This document shows positions 1 through 12,154 of a stretch of 64,000 nt of DNA, piece after piece; the first letter of the stretch is position 1, and the number at the start of each line of letters is the position of its first letter. The notes beneath the pieces were generated by a model. It was not told where the DNA came from. It was given only the letters and a program-made list of their open reading frames with translations, and made no database searches. The position numbers and the translations under genes are program-made. Origin of the DNA: Phanerochaete sordida (taxonomy: Eukaryota > Basidiomycota > Agaricomycetes > Polyporales > Phanerochaetaceae); contig BPQB01000054.1 of the NCBI GenBank assembly GCA_019973155.2, positions 62,001 to 126,000 of the forward strand. Reading direction: 5' to 3'.

Positions 1-192
1 GTACTTCTCCATAGCGTCATCGTCCACGACAGGCAGTGCGAGCATGCCTGCGAAGACAGGCGAATGTTCCGCGAGGATAACGGTGTGCACACGGAAGGCG
101 GTCGTCGCTTCGCCATCGTTCGCAAGAATGACAAGGTCGCCGGTTGGCTTGTAGAGTTTTGGATGTTGTTGCGGACTGTCGAGCTCGGCCAT
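1..192 (-). CDS. BTB/POZ domain protein, N-terminal part (runs off left edge)
   Basis: The minus strand is open from an ATG at 192 to the left edge of the window, giving 64 residues. It starts MAELDSPQQHPKLYKP and contains the typical start of a BTB/POZ fold: a hydrophobic strand (GDLVILAND), then FRVHTVILAEHSPVFAGML, where the H-x3-L-x2-HSPVF pattern is the hallmark of fungal BTB proteins. BTB domains mediate dimerisation and often adapt substrates to CUL3 ubiquitin ligases. Basidiomycetes carry many such stand-alone BTB genes, usually of unknown target. No intron is seen in this piece. The rest of the gene lies outside the window, so partner domains are unknown. Confidence 0.75.
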   Translation of the reverse strand, partial: MAELDSPQQHPKLYKPTGDLVILANDGEATTAFRVHTVILAEHSPVFAGMLALPVVDDDAMEKY

Positions 193-654
193 GGCTGTAA
201 ATCCGGAGAGCTGATCAGCATTCGCGCGTCTGGAATGCTCGACCACCACACACCTATGATCTACGTTTTGCGCTGACAAACAGGTAGATGAGGAGAGAGG
301 ACAAGCCAGCGAGTGGGAATTCGCGCGTAACAAGGCAACCATGCGACGACAGCTGTCCTGCAAAACGGGGCAAACCGGTGAGCTTTAGCGGCAGCTGAAC
401 TTCCTCATCCAACATCCGACGCTCATCGTTCCACCAGAGCGCCTGTAAATAATTCGATAGCCCGGAGCACCGTTGAAAAGGTCTAGCGTTGCGGTCGCCA
501 CGAATCTGCATTCTCGCACAGGTCAGGAGAGCGAGGGGTGCTTGCATTTGAACTCTGCGCAACGGAGAATATTAAAAAGGATATACATAGCCAGCAGCTC
601 GGAAAATGTCCCTATCCCATACTTAACCAAGAGCGCGAGTGGGAAGCCCGACGC
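193..654. other. Intergenic region between the BTB gene and TOM70
   Basis: This 462-bp stretch holds the promoter of the BTB gene and the 3' end of TOM70, both on the minus strand. The open frames here are short and on both strands and do not resemble a protein family. I see no clear TATA box, repeat or RNA gene. Confidence 0.5.
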
Positions 655-2919
655 TCATGCACCCCGAGCGATCTCCTGCGCGATGCCGGATAGTGACATC
701 GCCATTTCGGGGTAGTCGCGGATGAACTGCAGCTGCGAGGCCGACGCCTGTAGATGACTCGGGTGAGCATAATATCGGAGCAGGGCAAAGGAAGCGACGC
801 ACGTATTTGTAGGTCAACGCGCTGACAAGCTCGGGCTCGCTGCGTGCGAGGTCCGCCTGGCGCTCGAAGAGCTGCACGGCAACGTCGATCTTGTTCTGCT
901 GGAGGCTGAGCTGCGCGAGCGTCGCGACGGCAGCCTCGCTCTCGGGGTCGATGCGGAGCGCCTCCTCGCAGCACTGCTCGGCGGCGCGCACGTCGTTCTT
1001 CCACTGGGACATGGCCAGGCCCTTGTTCACGAGCGCAAGGACGTTCATCGGTGGCGGCTTCGCGTTCTCAATCTCGATTGCCGTCTCGAACTTCTCGACG
1101 GCGTCCTGGAAGCGGCCCTGGTCCAGGAGAAGCTCGCCGCTACAGAATGTTAGCGCCGGCGGGTCAAGACGGAGAGGGCGCGGCTTACTAGTAGTTGTAC
1201 GGCTCGCTGCGTTGTGGGAACTTCTGGAGGGTCTGACGGAACGTGTCCATCGCCTTCGACAGATTTTGCGTCTTGTAGAGAGCAACAGCGAGCTGAATGT
1301 GACTGAACACGAAGTTGTCGTCCAGCTCGGTGGACTTGATGTAATCGTTTGCCGCCTCCTCGAACTTGCCCATGATGAACAGCACCTGGCCACGGTGGTA
1401 GAAGATGTCCGGGTCGTTCTTGTTGTGCTTGAGGGCCTCCTCGAAGCACTCGAAGGTCTTGACAGGGTCGCCCTGCTCCATGTGCACACTGGCGAGCTTG
1501 ACCCAGCTCTGGGTGTAGCCGGGAACAAGCGCGATCGACGCCTCAAGGTCAGTCTTCGCACCGGCAACATCGGCTGTCAAGAACCTAGTCTCCAATCAGC
1601 GCAAGGCGGAATGAAATCCACGAGCCAAGCTCACTTGAACGTTCCCCGAAGGTTGAGAGCCTCAGCCTTGCCAGCATCCCAGGAGATGCCCTGCTCAATG
1701 GCTTCGTTGACGAGCGTCAGAGCGTGGATGTAGTCTTGCGCCTCAAGAGCCTTCAGAGCATCCACAAGCCTCTCGTCTCCGGACGTTGGGTTCTCCGGCA
1801 GTGTTGGGAGCGGACCTATCGCCTGTTATCGGCATGGTGTTACAGAGGATTCTTAATTACTCACGCGGGCGGAACGCGCCGAAGTAGGCGGAGATGAAGG
1901 TCTGGCTGGGCAGCCGTGATTCTGGACGCGACTGCAGCTCATTGTCAGTTTCACGTAGGCATTCCACGCAGTTCATGTTACGCACGGCAAGGACCTCCTT
2001 CGCTTTCGACTCAGCGAGCTTCTTGAGAACGCGCTCCACTGCATTGGTGGTGGTCTCTTTTTTGAACTGCTCGAAGATGGTGAGCGCAGTGAAGTCTAGA
2101 GCAGAGTGAGCAAGCCATGTTCAGGACAACTCGAATGCGAGCGGCGCACCCCGCAGCGACTCCTCGTAGCGGTGGAGAGTCTCCAAAGCAGTTGCCCGCC
2201 TGCCAAGAGCCTTCTCGTATCGCCGGTCCAGGGCCAGAGCAGCGTCACAGTCCTCAACGACTCGCTCGTATTGCGGCGGGTTCATGTTCATGTAGCCTGA
2301 GCCATGACGCAGTCAGTCAGAGCCCTCCCAGAAGCAATTCTCAGGCTTACACGCAGCGCGGTTGCTGAAGAAGGTGGGTTCAGGCTTTGGTGACACCTTG
2401 ATGGCCTTCGTGTAGTACTCCGCCGCGGTAGTGAACTCCTTCTTGCCGTATGCAGAGTTGCCTTTGCCCTTGAGCGAGGCTGCGACCTTCGAGCGCTCCT
2501 GAAGCCAATGTGAACATTCCGAACGATGGGTACAGCGATTCGCGCACCTCCGTGGACATTGCGGCAATTTTCTCCTCTGTTAGGTCCAGCTCGCCGTCTA
2601 TGGCACACGAGCAGTCAATTTTGCGGAACGCGTTCAACATAGCGGGACACGCACCATCCTCACCACCCTCAACCTTCGGCTTGATCTCCTCGAGCAGTGG
2701 GCCGTCATCGCTGGGACTCTTCTTCTTCTTGCTCTTGGACTTCTTCTTGTCCTTCTTGCGGCTGGTCTGCTCCGAGGCGGAGGTGGAAGCGTAGTATGCG
2801 GCACCGCCGATCGCGACCGCGGCGACAGCAGCACCGATGAGAACGGCCTTCTTGTTCTCCGAGACGAAGTTTTGGACGCGCTCGACGACGCTGGGGGGTG
2901 GTGCGACTGCCTCAGACAT
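655..2919 (-). CDS. TOM70: TOM70, mitochondrial import receptor with TPR repeats
   Basis: The product is the outer-membrane receptor that takes Hsp70/Hsp90-bound precursors, especially carrier proteins, and passes them to the TOM40 channel. The start at 2919 gives a short lead (MSEAVAPPPSVVERVQN), one membrane anchor (VLIGAAVAAVAIGGAAYY) and a lysine-rich linker, as in fungal Tom70. Spliced exons give TPR units such as KGKGNSAYGKKEFTTAAEYY, NRAACYMNMNPPQYERVVED and QVLFIMGKFEEAANDYIKS, ending in SLSGIAQEIARGA and a TGA at 655-657. Two introns were checked in detail. One spans 2499-2547 (49 nt). The other joins NRAAC to YMNMNPP across about 2290-2349. Further introns lie near 2100, 1830, 1600, 1190 and 780. 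The gene is divergent from DPH2. All visible exons are in frame and it looks intact. Confidence 0.9.
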
Positions 2920-3230
2920 TTTGTACGGCCGACGACGAGCTGGACGGAGGAAAGTGACGAATTGTCGCGCGCCGAGCGAGCACCTCACCCTCCGGTAGGC
3001 GCCGCATACCCCTAGCCTAGGGTCTACGGTAATTTGCTCGCGGCACTCGTTCTCGAGCCTGCTCAAGCTTGCTCAGCACCCCCACTTTCGGTCTCTCTAT
3101 CTTTGCATCGTGCGGCATACAGCAGTCGCGAGTGCATTCCTCTATCTATACTATGCCCAGTCTAATATCTTGCAGGAGAGTTAAATCCGAGGCGTCCGCT
3201 TTCAGTCCAATCAAATCCCGAGGCTTTGGC
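2920..3230. promoter_or_regulatory. Divergent promoter region of TOM70 and DPH2
   Basis: The 311 bp between the two start codons must hold both promoters. A palindromic segment CCTAGCCTAGG lies near 3010-3021. I see no clear TATA box, as is usual for housekeeping genes in these fungi. The region is assigned from position only. Confidence 0.5.
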
Positions 3231-5034
3231 ATGGCTGAGACGACTACTTTCGCTGCCTCTGGAGAGGAGGCCATCGCAAGGCAGATACATGTCGAACAGG
3301 ATGAAGCTCCTCACGACCTATCACCTAACGATCTGGAGGATTTCTTCGAAATTGAACGCACGGTGGAGAAGGTACTGAAGCACGACTACAAACGCGTATG
3401 TGAGTCCACTCCGTCAGAGGCTTCCCCCCTACTGACGAGGAGCTAGATTGCCCTGCAATTCCCTGACGAGCTGCTTCACCTCTCCGTGCCAATATACCGC
3501 TCTCTCAAAGCCAAGTGCGGCACAGGACATGACTTTTACGTGCTTGCGGACACTTCATATGGCAGGCAGGCTACTACATCGTGCAAGCGTATATATGCGC
3601 TAACGAGCCTTCGCAGCTGCTGCGTGGACGAAGTCGCGGCGCAGCATGTTGATGCGGACGCCATGGTGCATTATGGACATGCCTGCATGAGTCAGTGCGT
3701 ATCTCTCCAGACACCGGCTCGACCGCTAATTCATGCCTGGTACAGAACATCACGACTTCCCGTCATCTATGTATTTGGCAAAAGTCCGGTAGAAGTGGAT
3801 GACTGCGTTGCAAGACTTACCGAGACGCTGCAGTCCTCCGAGACAGCACCATCAAAGATCCTGCTGCGAACAGACGTGCGATACGCATATGCAGCCGGTA
3901 CGTGTACCAACCATATAGGCTGCTTCCAATGAATTCACGGAGCACAGAGACTATCGCGGACAAACTACGAGGCGCACTGCCATCGTCAAGCAGCCTGCAG
4001 TATCATCCCGTGCCACGCTTCACACTACCCGCCGCCGCCGAGCCCACCCGAATATCACAGGGCGAGAACGCGTACGATGACGAAGAGCAATCCGACACAA
4101 TCCTCTACCTCGGTGGCGAGAGCCTAGGCCTCACCAACCTCCTCATTACCCACTCATCCTCAACCGTGTACTCCTACGACCCAAAAGCCAAAACCGCTCG
4201 CCTCGAGTCTGGCAAGACAAACAAGCTGCTCATGCGCCGGTACGCGACCGTGCAGCGCGCCCGCGACGCAGACGTCTTCGGCATCCTCGTGGGCACGCTC
4301 GGCGTCGCGGCGTACCTCCCGCTCATCACGCGCCTGCGCGCGCTGCTCAAGCGGCGGCAGAAGAAGGCGTACACGATCACTGTCGGGAAGCTCAACCCCG
4401 CGAAGCTCGGCAACTTCCTCGAGGTCGAGTGCTTCGTGCTCGTCGCGTGCCCCGAGAACAGCCTCGTCGAGGCCCGCGACTTCCTCCGCCCCATCGTCAC
4501 GCCGTTCGAGCTCGAGATCGCGCTCCAGGACGAGCCCGAGTGGACCGGCCGCTATGTGCTCGACTTCGGCAGGCTCGCGCTCGAGGATGCGAATGAGAAG
4601 CCAGGTGTGTCCCTCATCCGAACGCACGCGCTCGAGTTCATGCTGACCACTATCCGTGTAGCCGAGCGAGGAGAAGGCTCAGACGACGACGCCGACCGCC
4701 CCATGTTCTCGCTTGTGACTGGCACCTACCGTCAAGCGAAACGCTACGGCGGCGCACAGCCCAGCGACGCTCCCGCCGATGGCGAGGCCGAGCCCTCAGC
4801 GGTGGTGCTACGCAACCAGGACAACGCGCTCTCGGTGCTATCTGACAGCGCTGCGGGTACGTCTTCTGCTATGTCGGGTGTAGACATGCCACTGACGGTG
4901 CTTTGACAGGTCACTTCCTCCAGGGACGGACGTACAGGGGCCTGGAGACAAGAATTGGCGAAGACGCGCCAAGCGTGCTGGAGCAAGGGCGCAGCGGGAT
5001 CGCGAGAGGGTACCAGACAGACACTCGGTCTTAG
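3231..5034 (+). CDS. DPH2: DPH2, 2-(3-amino-3-carboxypropyl)histidine synthase subunit 2
   Basis: Dph2 pairs with Dph1 in the iron-sulfur radical enzyme that moves the 3-amino-3-carboxypropyl group of SAM onto a histidine of elongation factor 2, the first step of diphthamide synthesis in the cytosol. The start MAETTTFAASGEEAIARQ at 3231 is followed by IALQFPDELLHLSVPIYR, SCCVDEVAAQHVDAD, VHYGHACMS and PVIYVFGK, all characteristic of the Dph1/Dph2 family. The expected conserved Cys positions are present (the CC of SCCVDEV, the C of GHACMS, and the C of CFVLVACPEN). The C-terminus LEQGRSGIARGYQ is typical of Dph2. Introns lie near 3402-3446, 3580-3615, 3690-3745, 3898-3950, 4604-4660 and 4857-4909. 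The last exon ends at the TAG at 5032-5034. It is convergent with the next gene. Confidence 0.9.
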
Positions 5035-5263
5035 CCAGAGCGTTCTGCATAGCGGGTCTCTCTTGTACTTCATTCACTGGCTATCCGAGTCAAGTATCTC
5101 CGCCGGAGACATCATTCATCGTTCCGCGCTAGCGTGGATTTGTGGTCATGCGCAACAGCAAGAGATGGTCTATATTACATAGCTGTCGTGCCACTATCAA
5201 TTAGGGCAGGCAACAGCGGGAGCTAGCAGTACAGGGACGCGGAGAACAACAGTGGGCGAAGGG

Positions 5264-7046
5264 TCACGACGCTGGTGGGCACCCGCCGAACTCAGTCCGC
5301 AGCGCGAGCACCCAAGCCATGAGGAAGTACACGACGCCGGCGGGGAACGCGCACTCGCGCAGGACGGCGTTCCAGTCCCAGCGGCGGCGGTAGCGGCGCT
5401 TGAGCTCGGGGGACGCGGCGCCGTTCTGCTGCGCGTGCGGCGGCTCGACGATGTTCGACGTGACCCACATCTGCACGGAGCGGCTGCAGCACGTCGTCGT
5501 GCCGATCGCCGCCCAGCAGATCAGCGGGCGCACCTCGTGCCCGAGCAGCGTGAGCGTCAGGTGCGTTGCCGGCCAGCAGATCGCTGTGGGCGGGTGAGGC
5601 GAGAACGCGTATGCGGGGCAGCAGGCGCACCTTGCAGGGCAAAGAGCCGGATGAGCGTGGGTAGCGGAGAGTAGTATACGCGCCATCGCTTGAAGAGGCC
5701 TGTCGTTAGTTGAAGGCACTGCCAGCCTGTCAACACGGACTAGCTTTTCTGTGAATAAACCCATGAAGAAGCAAGGCGAGGGGTGCGCACCCACAGCACG
5801 CACACAGCGTACTCCGCAGCCCAACACCAGCTCTCGTGGGGCGGTTGTATTGTATGATAGACGTTCCAGAGCGTGCCAAAGACTGCAGGAACAATAGATA
5901 GTAGGCGCGAGAATTCGAAAAGGAGAGGTCCGAGGGCGAGCGATGCCCGCGGTTTGTTGGTTGAGTTCGGTGAGGGTATAGATATTGACATGGATTCCGC
6001 CAGCGGTGAAAGGGTGAGAGACGAGAGGGAGGAGGGCGCGGTCAGGCGAGCAGTGGGCAGATTTCGAGGCTAGAAATGGGGAGCAGCGTGAATATATACG
6101 TAAAAGAAGTTCGCGCCCAAATGCAGAATAAACGTCGAGCATACGGGCTGTCGATCGTCCGAGGAGTGATGGACGCGCCCAAAGGCCAGTGCGTGACCGA
6201 AACTCGAAGAGTACAAAGGTCCAGACTTCGGGAGCAACGAACTCTTTCACTCACCACATCCTCGCTCTCTGTCTCTGTCTCACCCGCGCCGACAACGCCT
6301 GGCGCGGTCGTGATGAACCGCACGCGTTCCGCAGCATCTGAGCGAGCCTTGCCCTTGCCGAACAGTCGCTCGCGGAGTGTCTCAGCGAAGCTCGGTTCGC
6401 GCTCTCGCTCACGTGGCCGTTCCCGCTGTCTCGCCCGATAAACCACCGCGTCGTCGCCAGAGGCCGTGTCAGTGTCGTCGTCATCAGTCTCGACCCGTGC
6501 GTACACGCCCCGCGCGCGTAGACTGGAGTGGGACGCATGCAGGGCAGACGTTGAAGGCCTGCGGGAAGTCGTATGTGAGTGCGAGGCTGCGTGCGGCGTG
6601 GCTTCTGGGGATAGCGGCGGCGACTGCAAGTGCGGCGAGGACGCAGCACGCCGCGCAAGAAATGGGGAGTTGGGGTCGAGCTCTGGGGGCTCGGGAGAGT
6701 ACGGTGGGGGGCTTCCGAGGTCGAGGTGCTGGAGACCGGCTGGGGCACGCGAGCCCGAGGGCGTTGGGCCTGCCGGGTGCGGCGCAGCAGCGAAGAGTGG
6801 CATGGTCGCGGTGTACGAGCGCGCCCTGCCGCCTCGGAGGCGCGTGTGGTTCGAAGCAGACAGCGAGCCGGTGCGCGAACGCGTGCGTGGCGGCGTCGGA
6901 GGCGGGCGGACGGGTGTGGAGGCCTGGTGTGTGGACTCACCCGAGCTCGAGGACCGCGGCGACGGCGAGCTGCTGTCGTGTGGGGGCGCGAGCGGCGTGA
7001 GCACGCTGAGGCGTACTGCAGAAGAGCTGTGCGGATACATGAGCAT
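5264..7046 (-). CDS. EOS1-like membrane protein with a long disordered N-terminus
   Basis: Yeast Eos1 is an ER membrane protein linked to N-glycosylation and oxidative-stress tolerance. Exon 1 (7046-6255, 264 codons) is Ser/Pro/Arg-rich and has no recognisable domain. A strong GTGAGT donor at 6254 and a TTTCTAG acceptor at 6070-6073 (185-nt intron) join it in frame to exon 2 (from 6069). Exon 2 carries the first membrane helix (LLSIVPAVFGTLWNVYH). Later exons give AVCVLW-GWQCLQLTTGLFKRW, AICWPATHLTLTLLGHE and VQMWVTSNI, ending AWVLALRTEFGGCPPAS and a TGA at 5264-5266. The four or so helices and the VTSN motif fit the EOS1 family; the assignment is from memory of its pattern, not a search. The disordered part and the membrane part could be called as two genes, but the open, in-frame junction favours one. 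Confidence 0.65.
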
Positions 7047-9437
7047 GGCAGTCGGTGGGCGAGGATGTCTGGGCAGCGCACGAATGAAACTCGTCGGTTT
7101 ATGTGCTCGACGTCACCGTTAGAGCCCCTGACCCTCGGCCCCGTGTCTTGTCTGGCGTCTGCAGAACGTTCTGATTATGATCCTCGATTGCTCAAGATTC
7201 TTCCGCTGGTCCTGGGCCGCGACAAAGGAAGCGTGTCTCGGCCGGAATTTCGAGGGGATGGGCGGAAGAGCAAAGCGGGAGGCGCCCGAAAAGGAAAATC
7301 CCGCCGTTTTCTCAATGCGCAAGGCGGGGAAACGCCCAGGATGGAAACCCCGCCGTCTTGGCTTTTTGGCCCGAACCACCATCTCCTTATGTTCGCTTCG
7401 TATGCAGCCTGTTTGTGCTTGCATGTACCGACTGTGGAGTGTGCAAGGCTGGCAAAAGGTACCCACTCGTCTCCCTTCGGAGGCCGCAGTTCCGCAGCAT
7501 GTCCCCTACTTTAACCTTGCTAAATTGTAGGAAGGACCTGGCTCGACACGCCGGTATTCAACATGAACACCTACGCAGGTACTGTATTCATCGTCTTCAT
7601 CATGATATTCGCTCCTGTATGCCGTCGGACCTCCACTGCGCCCTGGGCCCGTCCGACGCGATCTTCCGCAGAGGAGCGGGCCGCCGCGCGGTCGTGGCGT
7701 CGGCCGTAGGCCTCGAATGTATTGGTGGAGACCATTATCACGGCGTGCGGGCCAATTTAACAGCGATGTGCAACGCGGAGGGCGCTGCGCCGCGCTTCTA
7801 GCTCTCTTCTGCTCTATGGCACCTCCTGAAGCGTGTTCTGGGGTGACGACTATTTTCTGGTGGCAGGGGCAACGCATTTCGCCCTCCTGTAAGCATTCGC
7901 GTCTTTCCCCTGTGAGTCTCCCAGCCCAATCGATGGTCGTTTCTTCCCTGACCTATTCCTGTGCCCAGACTACCGCAGACCGCCGGCACCGTGGGAGATA
8001 CACTCCTGGTGCTTTGTTGTCGGGCTGCGCGATGGAGTTCAACGTATCCTTGCTGCTCGGGATCTCCCGCGCTCGCCATGCGCACGCTCAGACCCTGTGT
8101 TTTCCATTTCCACCTCGGCGGTGTCGCGCGAATGACAGATGAGGCGATTCCTTCCGTCTGTGCTCATCCGGGCCAGGGGCAGTGCTACGGTACCGATTCG
8201 CGGTCGCGCTGCGCGGAAATCATCCCAGTGGAGAATGTAGGAAAGGCCAGAGGGGTACAACCCAGCCCCGCCATGAGCATGACCAGTCCGATGCTGCTTG
8301 TGCAGACCGGATTTACAAAGATTGTGACGTTCCATGACACGCTGAACTTGGGCAGAATCGGCTGGCGTTGGTCTCTGCCCCTTGTACGTGACGCGTACGT
8401 ACGCGTCTGAAATTCCGCGGACCCTGGACCTGACTACACACAGAGCACTCCACAATCCACATGCAAAGCCTGAGTGCGGCGGCTGTCCTTGCCCTTACAA
8501 CATCCCGCCCTGATCTGCATACCATAATTCCAAGGCAGGGTCCGACGAAATGCGGCTTTCGCCTATGGAGAATGTGCATAGGTTGGAGCACACTATAGCG
8601 CGGCGTCCTTCTGAGATGCGGAGTCAAGGTCTCGTAAGTGGCCTACACCGAACTCGGAATTCTCAAGCTCACGTCCACTTTGAATCCCAAGGGTCTTCCC
8701 AGCTGGACATCTGGCAACTGTCTGACAAGAGTTGAAGCGCTCTCGGAATGCGTATACGCTCAGTCTCGTTCCACGTATGTTCCATACGGCTACAAATAAC
8801 TTCGCTGGTCGTGATAAGACTCAATCAATTTACTGCAGGTCGGAGCCTAGGAGCCGCTCGGCGACCGTACCTTCCGCGATCGAAGCCTCGCCAGAGTGGC
8901 CCTCCTGCGCGGGCTGATCAGCCAAACGTGGTCACATTTCCAGCCCGGCAACTCGCCTATGATGAGCGCTACCCAGCCCGTACACCGCAGCAATGCTCTC
9001 CATTCTCCCGCCCTATACTTGCTTTGGCACTGTTTACGACAGTGCTAGCTCACACCACGGCGAATTCCATCACCAATCACCCGGAAATCGTCGTGCGAGA
9101 CAGGCAGTTTCCCTCGCGAGACAGGAGTCCTAGGGTTTCGCGCCCTAATCGGGCCGCCTTGTCCAACGAGAGAGCCTCCTGCGCGTCCGCAGCGCAGCGC
9201 GACGCGTGCTACAGCCGTTTCGGGATGACGTGATGGGCCGCGGACAAGAGCTGGAAATCCAGCGGGGCGCGCTCGCGTGGGCGCCCCGCGCTCAGCTCCC
9301 ATCGTCCAGATGTCTGGCAAGGGACCGCAGCCGGTGTGATACAGTACTGCGATGTCGACAAGGAAAGCGGTCGTTGGCAATGCAGAAGTTGGATGTTGGT
9401 GTGTTGTGCGTACGCTGGCGGCTGACATCGCTCAGGG
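7047..9437. other. Gene-poor stretch, no supported gene
   Basis: About 2.4 kb with only short or overlapping open frames. It includes the promoter of the EOS1-like gene near 7050-7250. A frame at 7563 starting MNTYAGTVFIVFIMIFAPV has one hydrophobic segment behind an acceptor-like CAG, but it soon turns into low-complexity Arg/Ser/Ala sequence; it may be a relic of a membrane-protein exon. Nothing else is recognisable. Confidence 0.45.
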
Positions 9438-9444
9438 TATATAA
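9438..9444 (+). promoter_or_regulatory. TATA box of the small Cys-rich peptide gene
   Basis: The sequence TATATAA sits in an otherwise GC-rich stretch, 158 bp upstream of the candidate start at 9602. The distance leaves room for a 5' leader, perhaps with an intron (a GTGAG donor is near 9523). Confidence 0.4.
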
Positions 9445-9601
9445 CGGAAGAAGCACGAAGACGAACGGCAGGACAAGCACCCCCTGGCTACAGCTCGACA
9501 ATTGCCCTACACCGTCTCAGAAGGTGAGCACGCGTCGGACAGACAGCAGCGGGCCCTACTCACCAGCCGTCTTCAGCAGACCTCCTCGAAGTCCCACAAA
9601 A

Positions 9602-9797
9602 ATGTACTCCGCCGAACAAACCGCTTCCACATCGTCGTCTCCCATCTGCTTTGTACGTAGCCCACGCTATCGTCCGTATCCGGGCTCTCGGTTTGCTCAC
9701 TGAGACATTCTCTCGACAGATGTCCGCTCCGCACATCATCTGTCCGAACTGCAAGAAGCACACCGGGCCTGACGGTCAGTGCGGCTGCCCGCCTTGA
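9602..9797 (+). CDS. Candidate small Cys-rich peptide (42 aa, two exons)
   Basis: Exon 1 (9602-9652) encodes MYSAEQTASTSSSPICF. A GTACGT donor at 9653 and a CTCGACAG acceptor ending at 9719 define a 67-nt phase-0 intron. Exon 2 (9720-9797) encodes MSAPHIICPNC, a short HTGPDGQ spacer and CGCPP, then TGA. The C-x2-C ... C-x-C arrangement could bind a metal ion, as in small metallothionein-like or half zinc-ribbon peptides, but no family is recognised. Support comes from the TATA box upstream, canonical splice sites and intron length. Against it, the peptide is short enough to arise by chance. It could also be translated from the ATG of exon 2 alone (25 aa). Confidence 0.4.
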
Positions 9798-12154
9798 ATG
9801 GCAACTCAGCTCGAGCTTGGCGTCCCCACGCCTGGCCTTTCGCGCTACGAAAATATCGAGAGCCGCAGGTTGCTATATCACAACTGATTAATTGATGTTG
9901 TCTCTGCACCATTGGCTAGGCTAGCATTTCCACGAGTATGATATGAGATTTTCCATACACCCTGGCGTTAGCTCTGGGCGAATCTCTTCTAATAGGAGTA
10001 TGAGTCGCCCCGAGAGAACCTTTGCGACATTATCGAAGGCTAGCACTTCCGGTACACCCCAGGAAAGCGTTGCCAGCCAGTGGCTCAGCAGGTGCTTACT
10101 AAGCGAGAAGGCCCGCCGAAAGCGGAAAATCCAGTCTGAGCTCGCTCATCTCCTTGCCTCCATCCACGACCTTCCTCGAGCATTTGGTAGCTTTCCAGCT
10201 CCCCTCTCATGGGCTTTTTAGAGCCAGAATATTCCATAGATCCGGTGCAGGAGCCGGAATCGAGACCGGGGGCGACCTTGGGAGCCGGTAGGCGGATGGG
10301 AATATCCACCGTAGAACTGGTAAGCCGAAGAGAGGGACGAGCGAGGTGGGGGCAGAGCTCACATAGCTACAGTTCACTATTCAATATGGATACCTTGAGG
10401 GGTGTAAGGGGCAAATATGGCGCATATAGTCACTCGACACGCCTTGCCGCCCTCCCTGCAGGCGAGCTTTGAGCTTGGCGCGATGAGGCGCGGCTGCTCC
10501 TGGGATGTTTACGGAGGAGGATGAGCGGCGAGTGGTCTCTATACATATCCTTATCTGGCTCATACTCCGTTTGACCGTAAAAGACCCTTGGGGACTTTGG
10601 TACGCGGTAGCGCTGCGCTGATCCCCAACAGTATTCCGACGCTGAACGCATGCAGCATTTTACTACGCCGAGCTGCTTTTCTTCGCCTCACTCAGTCGAT
10701 GTGAGAGCTTTGGCTCGATCTATCGCCCGCGTGCAGTGCCAGAAAGCCGCTCACCAACATCGCTTGCCCCGATGCCGAGCGGTTCGTGGTATCTGGGGTC
10801 CTGGTAGAATTTCGGACCCCGATACCTCTCTGGGCCTGGAAATTGGTCCGTTCGAGCAGTCAAGGAAGTCAAGACGCTGCGATTCGCGCGTGAGCAGCGT
10901 AGTTTGGCAGGGCAGGCTCACGATGGTTCTGGCTCCGCCTCTCGTGGTGAGTAGTCAGCTGTCTTGCCGTCATTTTGCTGTGCTCGAGCTGATTTACGGC
11001 ATGCAACATAGCGCAGCAATCCTAGTCCGTTTAGGGCCGTGCATCCTCCGCGCGATCGTAGTTTTTCCACCGTGGCTCTAGTCCCCGCAATCCGGGCGCA
11101 TCATCCCGTGAGCGGCCTCGATAATTGCGGATCGCCGCAACATCGAATTCAGCCGCCTACCGACCACAATCAAAGCGAGAAGTCGCCCTGAATCAGGGCA
11201 AGCGAGTTTACGACTGCATTAGTGGAGCGCTACGGCAGACTGGGTTTCCATATCCACACGGTGCAGTATTTCTTGCACAATGTGCTAAGCCCGAAGCTCA
11301 CGCCCTCTTTCTTCTTCCTTATATATTCCTCTTCTTGCAGTGCAGAGAATATCGTCATACAGAGCTAACCGCCTCTCTCTTGGGGTTACCGCACTGCAGT
11401 GCAGCTCTCTTCCTCTCGCCACGCCTAGTGCTAGAAATTTGCCAGAAAACGATCGTTCGCACGACGGAGCGCGCAGTGGCGGGATTGACTAGCGCCCGCA
11501 TTAAGCGAGAATTCAACTTCGCCTCGACCACGACAGCTACCCGCTGCGTCGCCTTCCAAAACGCCTTCTCCGCACACAGCATCCAGCTTCTGGCGCATTT
11601 AGGCTTAATTCCCATATATCTGGGCCTCGCCATTCCCACGCACTGTCGCACTTACAGCAGAGTGCGATATCGCCATGACAATTACTCGCGTTCCGTGCCT
11701 GCGCCCACGACTCGGCGTGGAGCCGTCGACTCCGCGGCCCCCGCAACGATCCCCAACTATCCTGGATCGGGCTCGCTTAGCACACGAGACCCTGACGCTC
11801 GTGTTCTCGAATGCCGGGCAGAACGCGACAAGTGGCCGGCGCGACATATGACAGCGCGTGATGGCGCTCTGTGCGTGCGAGCGTGGAAATTCGCCGAAGA
11901 CGAACCCCACTGCTGGTCCCCCGGAAGTCTAGTTCGGCGCCCTGCAGGCACTATATGACACGCCGCCGGCCGCAAAATTGGCTTCCTGTCCGCATCTTAC
12001 TTTCTTTCCTGGCGGTATGCCTTATGGTTCCCTAACGCTCGTTGAAGTGGACGATTCTCTCGAGGTGGTTCTGAGTTCACTGTGCGTAATCTGTTATCCG
12101 CGAGGTTCACAACTTGACCGAATGGTCTGCGGTACAACAGAAGGACTCAGAAAT
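9798..12154. other. Gene-poor stretch, no supported gene
   Basis: About 2.36 kb between the small peptide gene and the first DUF6533 gene. Open frames here (for example 11125-11958 on the plus strand) have no family pattern and no usable splice structure. I see no repeat, LTR or RNA gene. The last few hundred bases must hold the promoter of the DUF6533 gene. Confidence 0.4.

Noticed and set aside
7563..7710. Short frame with one hydrophobic segment (MNTYAGTVFIVFIMIFAPV)
   Set aside because: It resembles a membrane exon but has no partner exons and ends in low-complexity sequence; kept only as a remark on the gene-poor region.
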